Shown: in pieces, positions 30,688 to 39,186 of the stretch
Position numbering within the stretch: the first letter of the stretch is position 1
How the letters are laid out: each line of letters starts with the position of its first letter
Source: Richelia sp. CSU_2_1
Lineage (GTDB): Bacteria; Cyanobacteriota; Cyanobacteriia; Cyanobacteriales; Microcoleaceae
Length of the DNA stretch: 45,457 bases
Direction: 5' to 3'
Assembly: GCA_012034575.1 (NCBI GenBank)
Contig: JAAUPF010000035.1
Span: 1-45,457 of the forward strand
Position numbers and translations under genes: made by a program
Notes under the pieces: generated by a model
What the model saw: the letters and a program-made list of their open reading frames with translations, nothing else
What the model was told of the DNA's origin: nothing
Database searches by the model: none

Positions 30688-31908
30688 ATGCCCGCTACCT
30701 CCACGGCTTTACCGCCCTCGATCGACCTGGCTTTCATCGGCGCGGGACCCCACGCGCTGACCGTTGCAGCACATATCTTGAAAAAACGCAATACCCTGCG
30801 CGATCGAATTTTCGCCTTCGATCCGAGTGGAGAATGGCTGAGTCAGTGGCGGAAGCAATTTGCAGCCTTGGAAATCGAGCATTTACGATCGCCCGCAGTG
30901 CACCATCCCGATCCGAATCCTTTCGAGTTGCGGAGATTTGCTGAAAATCGCCCCCGCGAATTGTTTCCTCCCTACGATTTGCCGGGAAGCCGGCTGTTTG
31001 AAGAATTTTGCAAAGATACGATTAACAGATGGGAATTGGGCGATCGAGTTTTCCCGGAAAAAGTAACTGAAATTGAGTTTAAATCCGGGCGTTTTCACCT
31101 GTCATTTGCCGGGGGAAATAGTGCGATCGCCCGCAGGGTAATTGTTGCTAAGGGCGGCGGTCAACTGAATTTACCGACTTGGACAAATCAAATCTCAACT
31201 CCCTATCCTGCGGAAAAAATCTGTCATTCTTCTAACATAGATTTGCGCAGTTTGCAACTGCCAGGAGAAGAAATATTAATAATTGGAGGTGGCTTAACTA
31301 GCGGGCATTTAGCAGTAGGGGCAATTGCTAGAGGCGCGAAAGTTTTGTTAATGACTCGGCGCTATTTTCAAGAGAAATTATTTGATGCCGATCCGGGTTG
31401 GTTGGGGCCGAAATATTTGAAAGGATTTGCAGTGGAACCAGATTGGGAAAAGCGGTGGTTGACAATTCAACAAGCTCGCAACGGTGGCTCAATGACGCCT
31501 GCAATTATGACACAATTGCGGAGACTTTCTCACAGCAACAAGTTAACATTTCACGATCGATGTGAAGTTGTTGGCGTGCGGTGGGAAGATAATCGATGGA
31601 CTGTGGATTGCAATAATGGAGAGAAATTAAGGGTCGATCGAATCTGGCTGGCAACTGGAACAAAACCCGATATTAAAGCCGAACCTTTGTTTCAAAAAAT
31701 GTTAGAAACTCAGCCAGTTGAAATAGTGAAAGGTTTGCCAGTTTTGGACAAACATTTGCGCTGGTCCGGATGCGAATTGTTTGTGACGGGGGCTTTAGCG
31801 GCATTGCAAGTCGGGCCGACGGCGCGGAATCTTTCGGGGGCGAGAATGGCGTGCGATCGCATCGTACCGGCGATCGTTAAATCTAGCATTGCCAGATTGG
31901 AGATTTGA
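30688..31908 (+). CDS. FAD/NAD(P)-binding monooxygenase-like protein, predicted Fur-regulated
   Basis: The 406-residue flavoprotein has an N-terminal FAD motif (DLAFIGAGPHALTVAAHIL), a second nucleotide motif near 197 (EEILIIGGGLTSGHLAVGAIARGA) and a late ATG-type motif (DRIWLATGTKPD). The HALTVA form of the first motif and the LRSPAVHHPDPNPFELRRFA segment resemble lysine/ornithine N-hydroxylase-like proteins of siderophore pathways, although it is shorter than IucD/SidA. With the Fur box 17 bases upstream, a role in iron acquisition or iron-stress redox chemistry is a fair inference; the substrate is unknown. No siderophore synthetase or TonB receptor lies in the window. No Shine-Dalgarno is evident. 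Confidence 0.8.
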   Translation: MPATSTALPPSIDLAFIGAGPHALTVAAHILKKRNTLRDRIFAFDPSGEWLSQWRKQFAALEIEHLRSPAVHHPDPNPFELRRFAENRPRELFPPYDLPGSRLFEEFCKDTINRWELGDRVFPEKVTEIEFKSGRFHLSFAGGNSAIARRVIVAKGGGQLNLPTWTNQISTPYPAEKICHSSNIDLRSLQLPGEEILIIGGGLTSGHLAVGAIARGAKVLLMTRRYFQEKLFDADPGWLGPKYLKGFAVEPDWEKRWLTIQQARNGGSMTPAIMTQLRRLSHSNKLTFHDRCEVVGVRWEDNRWTVDCNNGEKLRVDRIWLATGTKPDIKAEPLFQKMLETQPVEIVKGLPVLDKHLRWSGCELFVTGALAALQVGPTARNLSGARMACDRIVPAIVKSSIARLEI

Positions 31909-31994
31909 GAGTTGAGAGTTGAGTTGCGATCGGGACTTTTGATGCCAGCAATTGATGGAAACCTTCGATATTTGTCGCTTTTGCTAAAGTGTTA

Positions 31995-32180
31995 GATCCC
32001 CCTAAATCCCCCTTAAAAAGGGGGACTTCAAGAAATAATTTCCAGTCCCCCCTTAAAAGGGGGACTTCAAGAAATAATTTCCAGTCCCCCTTTTTAAGGG
32101 GGACTTCAAGAAATAATTTCCACAAGCAGGGGGCTTAAAAAAGTTCCGGTCCCCCCCTTCTTAAGGGGGGCTAGGGGGGA
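31995..32180. repeat. 39-bp tandem repeat with G/C-rich hairpins
   Basis: A unit starting GGGGGACTTCAAGAAATAAT and ending in CCCCCTTAAAA begins at 32020, 32059 and 32098, exactly 39 bp apart. Each unit holds CCCCCTTNNAAGGGGG hairpin material. The final part (32147-32180, GTTCCGGTCCCCCCCTTCTT to the GATC end) recurs inverted at 45402-45440. The 39-bp period keeps one minus frame open (a 13-residue repeat WKLFLEVPL...GD), but I regard that as a by-product. Confidence 0.75.
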
Positions 32181-32210
32181 TCTAGATCCAAAAGTCAAAC
32201 AGCATTTTAA

Positions 32211-32266
32211 CTGATGGCTGATGGCTGATGACAGATGGCTGATGACTGATGACTGATGTCTGATAA
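32211..32266. repeat. Heptamer tandem repeat (GCTGATG/ACTGATG)n
   Basis: About seven units with a 7-bp period (ctgatgg, ctgatga, cagatgg variants), adjoining the 3' end of the 133-residue gene on the minus strand. Confidence 0.75.
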
Positions 32267-32668
32267 CTATTGCAATTGTACCGCCGCCCGCTGAATTGGC
32301 AATACTTCATCTAAAGTCAATTCGCGATCGGCAGTTAAGTGACTCGAACAACAAATTGTACTGAAATAAATCGGGCGGCCCACAACTTGAGAAAAATGCT
32401 GTTCCAATAACAAGCGAGAAGTAATATCGCCCAACAGTTCGGAAATATCCTTGGTTAGCTGTTCGGTATCGTCGCGGTGAGTAATTCTGAACTGGAAAGG
32501 CGTTTGTCCGATCGAGCGTTTAATTTCTGCATCGAACTCATCGGTTTTTCCTTCTACAAAAGCCCAAGATTGAGCTGACAAAAAATTCCAAGCTTCTGGA
32601 AAAATTTCTTGAATTTTTTCTAGAGGATTACCCGTTTTGTAAACCAAAGTAGCAGTTTTGCAATCCAT
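32267..32668 (-). CDS. Hypothetical protein, 133 aa
   Basis: I do not recognise the family. The protein is soluble, without signal or membrane segment. Features include FPEAWNFLSAQSWAFVEGKTDEFDAEIKRSIG, a helical middle (TEQLTKDISELLGDITSRLLLEQHFSQVVG) and a CC pair in YFSTICCSSH. The stop is next to a heptamer array. It is transcribed in the same direction as, and about 170 bases upstream of, nothing functionally linked: the REC-EAL gene lies behind it. Confidence 0.6.
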   Translation of the reverse strand: MDCKTATLVYKTGNPLEKIQEIFPEAWNFLSAQSWAFVEGKTDEFDAEIKRSIGQTPFQFRITHRDDTEQLTKDISELLGDITSRLLLEQHFSQVVGRPIYFSTICCSSHLTADRELTLDEVLPIQRAAVQLQ

Positions 32669-32836
32669 GAATCCGACCTCGGGTAGTTGTAGTTTATGCG
32701 CGCTATTTTAAGTCGCTTACCCTGTTATTATAGCCATCGCTGCGACTTAAATCAATACTGCGGGTCGGGATTAATTCTTGCCATCTATCTTTGGTCTTTG
32801 GTTTGTCAATCCTGCTGGAAAACTGCTGTTTTTCTT

Positions 32837-34201
32837 TTATCTAGCCGATCGTCCGTTTGCACTGGCTTGAACGGGAACTGCTGGTTTTTCGCTTTTCTCT
32901 CGTTCTGATAGTGAAACAAAAGGAATGATGCGAGGAGATACAGTCGATCGGGGTGCTTCAAACAAAGGCTTTCCCAAGTGCAGCAAATTTTCAAATACCG
33001 GTGCGGGTTCGGGACGGCTGAACAGATATCCCTGCATGATATCGCATTTATTCTGTTCTAAAAAAGCTAATTCTGCTTTGGTTTCTACTCCTTCAGCAAT
33101 TACCGTCATGTTCAGACTGTGACCGAGCAAAATTACAGCCGTAGTAATCGCAGAGTTTTGAGCGTCTTCGTTAGCATTGCGGACAAAAATTCTGTCAATT
33201 TTTAGAGTGTCGAAAGCAAATTGTTTGAGGTATCCTAAGGTAGCGTAACCGGTGCCGAAGTCGTCGATCGCAATTCTAATTCCCAGGGCTTTGAGTTGAT
33301 TTAAAGTAGCGCCGGCAACCGAAGCATTGTCTACCAAAGCGCTTTCTGTCATCTCTAATTCTAAATTAGCAGGCTCTAAACCGGTGGCTTCTAATATTTG
33401 CACAATTCTTTCTGCGATCTTAGGATCTGACAACTGCCTCGCCGACAAATTTACTGAGATTCTAAAAGGGGAAAAGCCTGCGGAAATCCAGCTCGCTGCT
33501 TGAGCGCAAGCTGACAGCAGCACCCATTCGCCAATGGGAATAATTAAGCCTGTTTCTTCTGCTAGGGGAATAAAGTCGGCGGGAGAAATAATGCCTCGAT
33601 CGGGATTTTGCCAGCGCACTAAAGCTTCAGCACCGATAATTTTTCCGTTAGTGATATCGACTTGAGGCTGATAGTAAACTTGAAATTCACCTTGTGCTAA
33701 AGCGCGGCGCAGCAGAGCTTCTAGGGCTAATTTTTCTGGAGAAACGACGTTAGCGGTAGCGGAGTCGTTAACTAAGTAATTAAGTCTGGCTTCTGCTTGT
33801 TGCAGTGCTTCTGTCAGAGGTTGAGTAATAGTTTGCCGTTTTGAGACACGAGAGGAGATTGCCCCTAGCAATTCTAATTTTGTAAATGGTTTTGTCAAGT
33901 AATCATCAGCACCTAATTCCATCCCCCGCCGGAAATCGGCTTTTGCACCTTGGGCCGTGAGGAAAATAAAGGGAATGGTAGCTGCGAGGGAGTTTTGACG
34001 GAGGGTACGCAACACTTCATAACCATCTAGTTCCGGCATTTGCACGTCGCACAAAATTAAATCTGGAAGATCCGAGAGAGCTACCTGGACGCCAACTCGA
34101 CCGTTTTCGGCCGCGATGACGCGGTAGCTGTGGGATTCCAGAAGTTGCTTGATGGTTTCCCGGATTAATTCGTCGTCCTCAATTACCAAAATTTTGAGCA
34201 T
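32837..34201 (-). CDS. Response regulator with EAL c-di-GMP phosphodiesterase domain
   Basis: Residues 1-120 form a receiver domain: acidic pair in VIEDDELI, phosphorylated aspartate in ILCDVQMPELDGY near 52, T/K in FLTAQG and KPFT. From about 165 to 415 comes an EAL domain with intact catalytic residues: GAEALVRW, SVNLSAR, LELEMTES, IDDFGTGYA, LKIDR, AEGVE and QGYLFSRP. It should hydrolyse c-di-GMP to pGpG under control of phosphorylation, affecting motility or biofilm state. The C-terminal ~40 residues are low complexity. Start: ATG 34201; the TTG at 34216 adds five residues. No cognate kinase is adjacent. Confidence 0.92.
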   Translation of the reverse strand: MLKILVIEDDELIRETIKQLLESHSYRVIAAENGRVGVQVALSDLPDLILCDVQMPELDGYEVLRTLRQNSLAATIPFIFLTAQGAKADFRRGMELGADDYLTKPFTKLELLGAISSRVSKRQTITQPLTEALQQAEARLNYLVNDSATANVVSPEKLALEALLRRALAQGEFQVYYQPQVDITNGKIIGAEALVRWQNPDRGIISPADFIPLAEETGLIIPIGEWVLLSACAQAASWISAGFSPFRISVNLSARQLSDPKIAERIVQILEATGLEPANLELEMTESALVDNASVAGATLNQLKALGIRIAIDDFGTGYATLGYLKQFAFDTLKIDRIFVRNANEDAQNSAITTAVILLGHSLNMTVIAEGVETKAELAFLEQNKCDIMQGYLFSRPEPAPVFENLLHLGKPLFEAPRSTVSPRIIPFVSLSEREKSEKPAVPVQASANGRSAR

Positions 34202-34590
34202 GGCACTTAAATACAAGATGGCTCTATATATACCGGAACTTGACTAACTCTAGCATAGTAAAAGTTAAGGTCTTGATGGTTGGGCCAATTAGCCAATAAT
34301 CATTAGCCATTTGGCTAATTATTTGGCATCACCTGCACAATTACCTACACAATTAGGAGCCGAGAGGATGCCCAACTCCGAAACAAAAAACAGCGGTCTG
34401 CGATACTACACTTTTTTCCTCAACCTGTCAAATACCGATCGATAGAAAAGGGCGATCGATTTGTTAATAGGTAAAAGGGCTCGGGAAGTCGGAATAAGGA
34501 AGAAGAAAGAATGCCGATCTTGTCAGCTTTTGGACTCTGCGGAGCTTGGTTCAATTAGATGGGCTTACTTAGCACTCAGTCAGGCAGAAG

Positions 34591-34662
34591 CAAAAACCCG
34601 ATTTCTGCGTCGATATCTCCAGGGAACGCCGACAATTGTTCTCAGAAACCGAGTTTTTTTGT
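34591..34662. repeat. GAAACCGGGTTTTT-family inverted repeat
   Basis: CAAAAACCCGATTTCTG at 34591 and CAGAAACCGAGTTTTTTTTG at 34643 form an imperfect inverted repeat with about 35 bases between, the same architecture as 30292-30357. It is the only structure I see in the ~590-bp gap between the REC-EAL gene and ubiA, apart from an AATTAGCCAAT/ATTAGCCATTTGGCTAAT inverted patch near 34286-34322. Confidence 0.5.
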
Positions 34663-34793
34663 GTCAGTTTGTGTAAATTATAGTTATTCGATCGTGAGTT
34701 TGGGATATCGCTTAAGCTGGAGTGTTTCTCTGCGTTTCGCAGGGTTCCTAATTTCACGCAACTATAGTTCCTTCGCGTACCAGCCCGAACTAA

Positions 34794-35678
34794 TTAAAAA
34801 ATTTCTCCCACAATTATGCCCGCCAATATGACAAATCCCACCCCAACATTCTGGCGAAAAATCTGACCGTAAACAAGTTTGGGAAGATCTGTTTTTCGCA
34901 GTTGGCTGTACTGCAAAAACCACAAAATTGCTGCCGTACCAATTGCCAGCCAAAAACCGATATGCAAGTGCAGGTTAATCCCCGCTGCTGCTAGCAAAAT
35001 TACTGTACCGGCAAAGAACAATCCCACGGCGATCGCGGCATAATCTCCAAAAAAGATCGCGCTTGAATTCACGCCCAAACGCAAATCGTCTTCTCGATCG
35101 CTCATGGCATAAACGGTATCAAATCCCATCGTCCACAGCACCACAGCGCCCCACAACAGCCAGGTAGCTAATTCTAGATGGTTAACCGCAGCAGTCCAAC
35201 TAATTAAAACTGCAAAGCCCCAGGCAATTGATAGCACTAATTGCGGCACGGGAAAAAATCTTTTTGCTAGGGGATAGCACACGATTACCGGCACGGCGGC
35301 GACGCACAGCCAGAAACTTAAAGGATTGAGATAAAAAGCGAGAATTGCCGCACAAGCAAAGGAAATTAAAGCAACTCCGATTCCCGTTTGTACGGTGAGG
35401 GCGCGGGAAGCTAGGGGGCGGGTTTTAGTTCTTTCTACTTGGGGATCGATATTGCGATCCCACAAATCGTTGATGACGCACCCCGCGGCACTTGTAGCTA
35501 GTGTGCCCAACACGATTACGCCCACTAGCGGTGCGGGCGGCATTCCGTGCGAGGCTAAAAAGACAGCCCACAGGGCTGGAATCATTAAAATTAGCCGTCC
35601 CGCCGGTTTGTCCCATCTCAAAAGCCTCAAGACGGCGAGGAATGCGGATTCGGGAGGGCGATCGAACTGGGTCAGCAT
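34794..35678 (-). CDS. ubiA: 4-hydroxybenzoate polyprenyltransferase (UbiA family, plastoquinone pathway)
   Basis: This is an intramembrane prenyltransferase that, in cyanobacteria, joins a solanesyl chain to 4-hydroxybenzoate on the way to plastoquinone. The two prenyl-diphosphate motifs are clear: NDLWDRNIDPQVERTKTRPL near 80 and YAMSDREDDLRLG near 195. About eight hydrophobic helices fill the rest. Start: ATG 35678 gives MLTQFDRPPES and 294 residues, the usual length; the upstream TTG at 35720 would add a K/I-rich stretch made by low-complexity DNA. It is divergent from ppx with a ~145-bp shared upstream region. Confidence 0.92.
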   Translation of the reverse strand: MLTQFDRPPESAFLAVLRLLRWDKPAGRLILMIPALWAVFLASHGMPPAPLVGVIVLGTLATSAAGCVINDLWDRNIDPQVERTKTRPLASRALTVQTGIGVALISFACAAILAFYLNPLSFWLCVAAVPVIVCYPLAKRFFPVPQLVLSIAWGFAVLISWTAAVNHLELATWLLWGAVVLWTMGFDTVYAMSDREDDLRLGVNSSAIFFGDYAAIAVGLFFAGTVILLAAAGINLHLHIGFWLAIGTAAILWFLQYSQLRKTDLPKLVYGQIFRQNVGVGFVILAGIIVGEIF

Positions 35679-35823
35679 TGCAATTTTTGATTTGAGAATT
35701 TTAATTTTAGATTTTATCAAAATTTAAGCAAAATCACCTAATCGCGATTGAGCCAATAATTGAGGCAATATTAGACCCGTTCGTGAAATAATAAAAAATA
35801 TCTGTTAACCCCGATACACTCCA

Positions 35824-37440
35824 ATGGTTAATTCACTTGGTTCTGCGGAGTCAAATCGCTTTATTGCCGCCATTGATATGGGTACTAACTCGTTTCACAT
35901 GGTGGTGGCGCGGATCGATCCGAAATTGCCCGCGTTTGCGATCGTTGCTAGAGAAAAAGATACGGTTAGGTTGGGCGATTGCGAACCTAAGACAGGATGT
36001 TTGAAATTAGAGGTGATGGCAAGGGCGATCGCCACTTTGCGGCGCTTTCAAGGGATTGCTAAAACTTTTAATGCCGAACAAGTTATCGCTGTGGCTACAA
36101 GTGCGGTTCGAGAAGCCCCTAACGGTAGGGAATTTCTCAAAAAAGTTGCTGATGAATTAGATTTAAATGTGAGTTTGATTTCCGGCCAGGAAGAGGCGCG
36201 GAGAATTTATCTCGGCGTACTTTCGGGAATGGAATTTAACAGTCAGCCTCAGGTGATTATTGATATTGGGGGCGGTTCTACGGAGTTAATTTTGGGCGAT
36301 GCTTTGGAACCGCGCTGTCTTACCAGTACCAAAATCGGTGCCGTGCGCCTCACGGGAGAATTTGTCAAAACCGATCCGATTAGCAGGGATGAATTTGCTT
36401 ACTTGCTAGCTTACATTCGGATCGCGTTGGAAAGACCTATCGAGGAATTGCGATCGCACTTTAAGGCTGGCGAATCCCTGCGTTTAATTGGCACTGCCGG
36501 GACGATCGAAACTTTGGCTGCCATTAACGCCCGCGAAAAGTTAGGAACGGTGCCGAATCCGCTGAACGGATATCAATTAAGTTTAAAAGATTTGCGCGAT
36601 TTAGTCAATCGTTTTCGCAAACTTTCTTACTCGGAAAGGCTGGCAATTCCGGGAATGTCGGACAAGCGATCGGAAATTATTTTAGCGGGTGCTTTGATTT
36701 TGCAGGAAGCGATGGTGCTGTTGGGAATTGAATCGCTAACTGTGTGCGATCGATCGTTGCGAGAAGGCGTAATAGTTGACTGGATGCTGACTCACGGTTT
36801 GATTGAAAATCGCTTGCGCTATCAAAGTTCGATCCGCCAGCGCTGCATCCATCACATGGCTGATAAATATGATGTCAATTTAGAACACAGCGAAAGGATA
36901 GCAAGTTTTGCCTTGAATTTGTTCGATCGCACTCAAGGAATTTTGCACAATTGGGGAAATGAAGAACGGGAATTGCTGTGGGCGGCGGCGATTTTGCACA
37001 ACTGCGGTTTGTACGTCAGCCATTCGGCGCACCACAAGCATTCTTACTATTTAATTCGCAATGGAGAGTTGTTGGGATACACTGAAACTGAGATTGAAGT
37101 AATTGCCAATTTAGCGCGCTACCACCGCAAAAATACTCCGAAAAAGAAACACGAAAATTTTACAATTCTGCCCAAAAAGTACCGGGAAGTAGTTAGTAAA
37201 TTGCATCCTTTACTGAGGTTAGCTGTGGCATTGGACAGGCGGCAAATCGGGGCGATCGCGCGTTTTAAATGCGAGTACCGCCCGGAGTTTCGCGAGTTTC
37301 GCTTGCACCTAGAACCGCTCCATCCGGGTGATGATTGCGCTTTGGAACTGTGGAGTTTGGATTATAAAAAGGCAGCTTTTGAGATGGAGTACAATCTCAA
37401 ATTGGTGGCAACTTTGGAACCTACTCTGGTGGCTGTTTAA
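35824..37440 (+). CDS. ppx: Exopolyphosphatase/guanosine pentaphosphatase (Ppx/GppA)
   Basis: Ppx/GppA enzymes remove terminal phosphate from polyphosphate or pppGpp. The 538-residue protein has the ASKHA-fold ATPase-like core: FIAAIDMGTNSFHMVVARID (phosphate 1), VATSAVREAPNG, the catalytic glutamate region ISGQEEARRIYLGVL, and IIDIGGGSTELILG (phosphate 2). A C-terminal HD-like domain (about 320-510) includes HHMADKYDVNLEHSERIA, AAILHNCGLYVSHSAHHKHSYYLI and ARYHR. Length and layout are those of cyanobacterial Ppx. Confidence 0.94.
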   Translation: MVNSLGSAESNRFIAAIDMGTNSFHMVVARIDPKLPAFAIVAREKDTVRLGDCEPKTGCLKLEVMARAIATLRRFQGIAKTFNAEQVIAVATSAVREAPNGREFLKKVADELDLNVSLISGQEEARRIYLGVLSGMEFNSQPQVIIDIGGGSTELILGDALEPRCLTSTKIGAVRLTGEFVKTDPISRDEFAYLLAYIRIALERPIEELRSHFKAGESLRLIGTAGTIETLAAINAREKLGTVPNPLNGYQLSLKDLRDLVNRFRKLSYSERLAIPGMSDKRSEIILAGALILQEAMVLLGIESLTVCDRSLREGVIVDWMLTHGLIENRLRYQSSIRQRCIHHMADKYDVNLEHSERIASFALNLFDRTQGILHNWGNEERELLWAAAILHNCGLYVSHSAHHKHSYYLIRNGELLGYTETEIEVIANLARYHRKNTPKKKHENFTILPKKYREVVSKLHPLLRLAVALDRRQIGAIARFKCEYRPEFREFRLHLEPLHPGDDCALELWSLDYKKAAFEMEYNLKLVATLEPTLVAV

Positions 37441-37501
37441 GCGATTTGCGCTGGGTAAAGGCAGATTTTTGAAGCGATTGTTGCAAGATAGATATTATAT
37501 A

Positions 37502-37536
37502 GCAGTTGACAGTTGACAGTTGACAGTTGACAGTTA
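37502..37536. repeat. Heptamer tandem repeat (TTGACAG)n after ppx
   Basis: Five TTGACAG units. The 365-bp gap from 37441 to 37805 otherwise holds only a hairpin, AGTCCGC-GCG-GGCGGACT, near 37661-37678 and no credible gene; two overlapping open frames of ~60-70 codons there have no recognisable content. Confidence 0.75.
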
Positions 37537-37805
37537 CGATCCGCGAATCAAACCGTCGATCCGTCGCCGAGATAAGGACTTTATTCCTGAGTTCCTGAAT
37601 GTCTTAAGCACCTTGGCAATTGCTATACCAAATCCGGGTACTATCTCCCCGTTATTCTTACAGTCCGCGCGGGCGGACTTTGTTTGTATAGACGGGGGTG
37701 AAAATCGAATGTTCGACCTCAAACTCGGATAACGAGCTTAGCATAGTGGAATTCTGTTGATTCAATTAGGTTCTTAAAAATTCGATCGAGGTGTGGCGAT
37801 CGTTT

Positions 37806-38402
37806 TTAAAATCCAGAACCGGGCTGTTTGAGAAACTCTGCTTCTTCGAGAGTTGTTTCGCGCCCTAGAATCTGGTTTCTGTGGGGAAATCTGCCAAAAC
37901 GAGCGATGACTTCTAAATGCCGCTTCGCGTAGTCAATTACCATTTGGCTGTCAGAATCGCTGCCGAGTTGGCTGAATAATTCGACGGATTTTTGCTGGTG
38001 AGCTAAGTTTTCACTGTGTTCAAATGGCAGGTAAATAAACCAGCGCTGGACGGGCAATAATTCGCGATCGAACTGATTTTTCACAGCTTTTTCTGCTGCA
38101 ATTAAAGCTCGATCGTCCGCAGCAAAAGCTTGAGGAGTTCCGCGAAACATATTGCGCGAAAATTGATCTAGTATTATAATTAATGCTAGGCATTCCTGGG
38201 CGGAATCTTGCCAAGCATCGAGTTGACCGGAGACTGCTAACTCGTATTGCGAGAGAAAGCGCGATCGAACTTCTGAGTCAAAATCTAAATTTTTTTCAAA
38301 CCATTTTTTTTGAGACTTGCCAAACTCAGGAGAGTCAGCTTTGTCAAACCAAAAATCTAAAATTTCTCGTGCTGGCACTGTAGTTTCCGGTCGATCGTTC
38401 AT
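37806..38402 (-). CDS. DUF924 family protein
   Basis: The 198-residue protein shows the DUF924 pattern: EILDFWFDKADSPEFGKSQKKWFEKNLDFD at the start, ALIIILDQFSRNMFRGTPQAFAAD in the middle, then WFIYLPFEHSENLAHQQKSVELF and AKRHLEVIARFGRFPHRNQILGR near the end. The fold is all-helical, TPR-like. No biochemical activity is firmly assigned. It stands alone on the minus strand. Confidence 0.9.
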   Translation of the reverse strand: MNDRPETTVPAREILDFWFDKADSPEFGKSQKKWFEKNLDFDSEVRSRFLSQYELAVSGQLDAWQDSAQECLALIIILDQFSRNMFRGTPQAFAADDRALIAAEKAVKNQFDRELLPVQRWFIYLPFEHSENLAHQQKSVELFSQLGSDSDSQMVIDYAKRHLEVIARFGRFPHRNQILGRETTLEEAEFLKQPGSGF

Positions 38403-38481
38403 TGCTAATTAAATATTTAAGTAAAAACAACGAATTTTCATAAGAGCGATCGAAGTATTGATTAAAATGCTCCTACTTGAA

Positions 38482-38586
38482 ATATAGCAATCCTAAATCA
38501 TTTGTGAAGTTCTTACTCCCTCGCCTTAGTAAGGAGAGGGTTGGGGTGGGGTAAAAAATTTACGACTCCTGCAAGGATTGCTATAT
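38482..38586. mobile_element. 105-bp MITE-like element
   Basis: Perfect 13-bp terminal inverted repeats, ATATAGCAATCCT at 38482-38494 and AGGATTGCTATAT at 38574-38586. The interior has CCCTCGCCTTAGTAAGGAGAGGG followed by TTGGGGTGGGG, a string familiar from intergenic repeats of this cyanobacterial group. Bounded by AT dinucleotide-rich DNA; no coding capacity. Confidence 0.6.
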
Positions 38587-38676
38587 ATTAATTGAAATAT
38601 ATTATTTTCAGCAATTTTGAGTGTTTGCAGTTGCGCAAAGGGCGGGTCAGATGGCAACTGCAAGCAATATTTAAGG

Positions 38677-39048
38677 CTACGAAGAAGCAAAGATCCTGTC
38701 CCAAGTTTCCCGCCCCACAACTCCGTCCGCACGGAGGTTTGCTTGTCGCTGAAATTCCTTCACGGCCTTTTGAGTTGTCGGCCCGAATACGCCGTCAGCT
38801 ACAAAAGGTTTCGGACAGAAACCCCGAGCGATTAGCACTTTTTGCAGTCTCTTGACATCTTCACCCCTCGAACCGTGTTTTAAAATTCTTCTATGGGGTT
38901 TGTGGGGTTTCCTTTCAGGTTCGTGGCAATTATCGTGTGGCTCGCAAATTGCATCACCCGAGGCAAAATTTGCTCCGCCGCCGATGCCAGTCAAAATTAA
39001 TAGGAATAGAATTGCTAGTAAAGTAGAAAAAGTCTGTTTTCCGACCAT
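38677..39048 (-). CDS. Secreted peptidoglycan-binding domain protein
   Basis: ATG 39048, preceded by GGGAGA, gives 123 residues: a signal peptide (KQTFSTLLAILFLLILTGIGGGANFA), a short His/Pro/Lys linker (HEPERKPHKPHRR), then one PG_binding_1 unit: LKHGSRGEDVKRLQKVLIAR, VADGVFGPTTQKAVKEFQRQ, LRADGVVGRETWDRI. It should bind the cell wall outside the membrane. No catalytic domain is attached. The frame stays open 42 codons upstream, but that part overlaps a GAAACC-type repeat and has no signal-peptide logic. Confidence 0.88.
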   Translation of the reverse strand: MVGKQTFSTLLAILFLLILTGIGGGANFASGDAICEPHDNCHEPERKPHKPHRRILKHGSRGEDVKRLQKVLIARGFCPKPFVADGVFGPTTQKAVKEFQRQANLRADGVVGRETWDRIFASS

Positions 39049-39108
39049 AATCTCCCTGTTAATTTTCTCAAGCGTATTTTCTAGGTTTGACAATCGTCTT
39101 TGAGGGTA

Positions 39109-39170
39109 AGAAACCAGTTTTTCGGGAGGGAGCGGGGGGCAACCAATCTCGATCGACCGGGTTTCTGGCA
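39109..39170. repeat. Degenerate GAAACCGGGTTTTT-family pair
   Basis: AAGAAACCAGTTTTTCGGG at 39109 and ACCGGGTTTCTGGCAAC at 39156 form a weak inverted pair between the peptidoglycan-binding gene and the ThiF gene. Confidence 0.4.
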
Positions 39171-39186
39171 ACAACCACGGGATATT

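Noticed and set aside
31883..32125. 80-codon minus-strand frame with three 13-residue repeats (WKLFLEVPL...GD)
   Set aside because: The open frame is a by-product of the 39-bp tandem repeat; the units are hairpin DNA found elsewhere without coding sense.
37520..37732. 70-codon frame after ppx
   Set aside because: It begins inside a heptamer array and crosses a palindromic repeat; the content is unlike any family and overlaps an equally open frame on the other strand.
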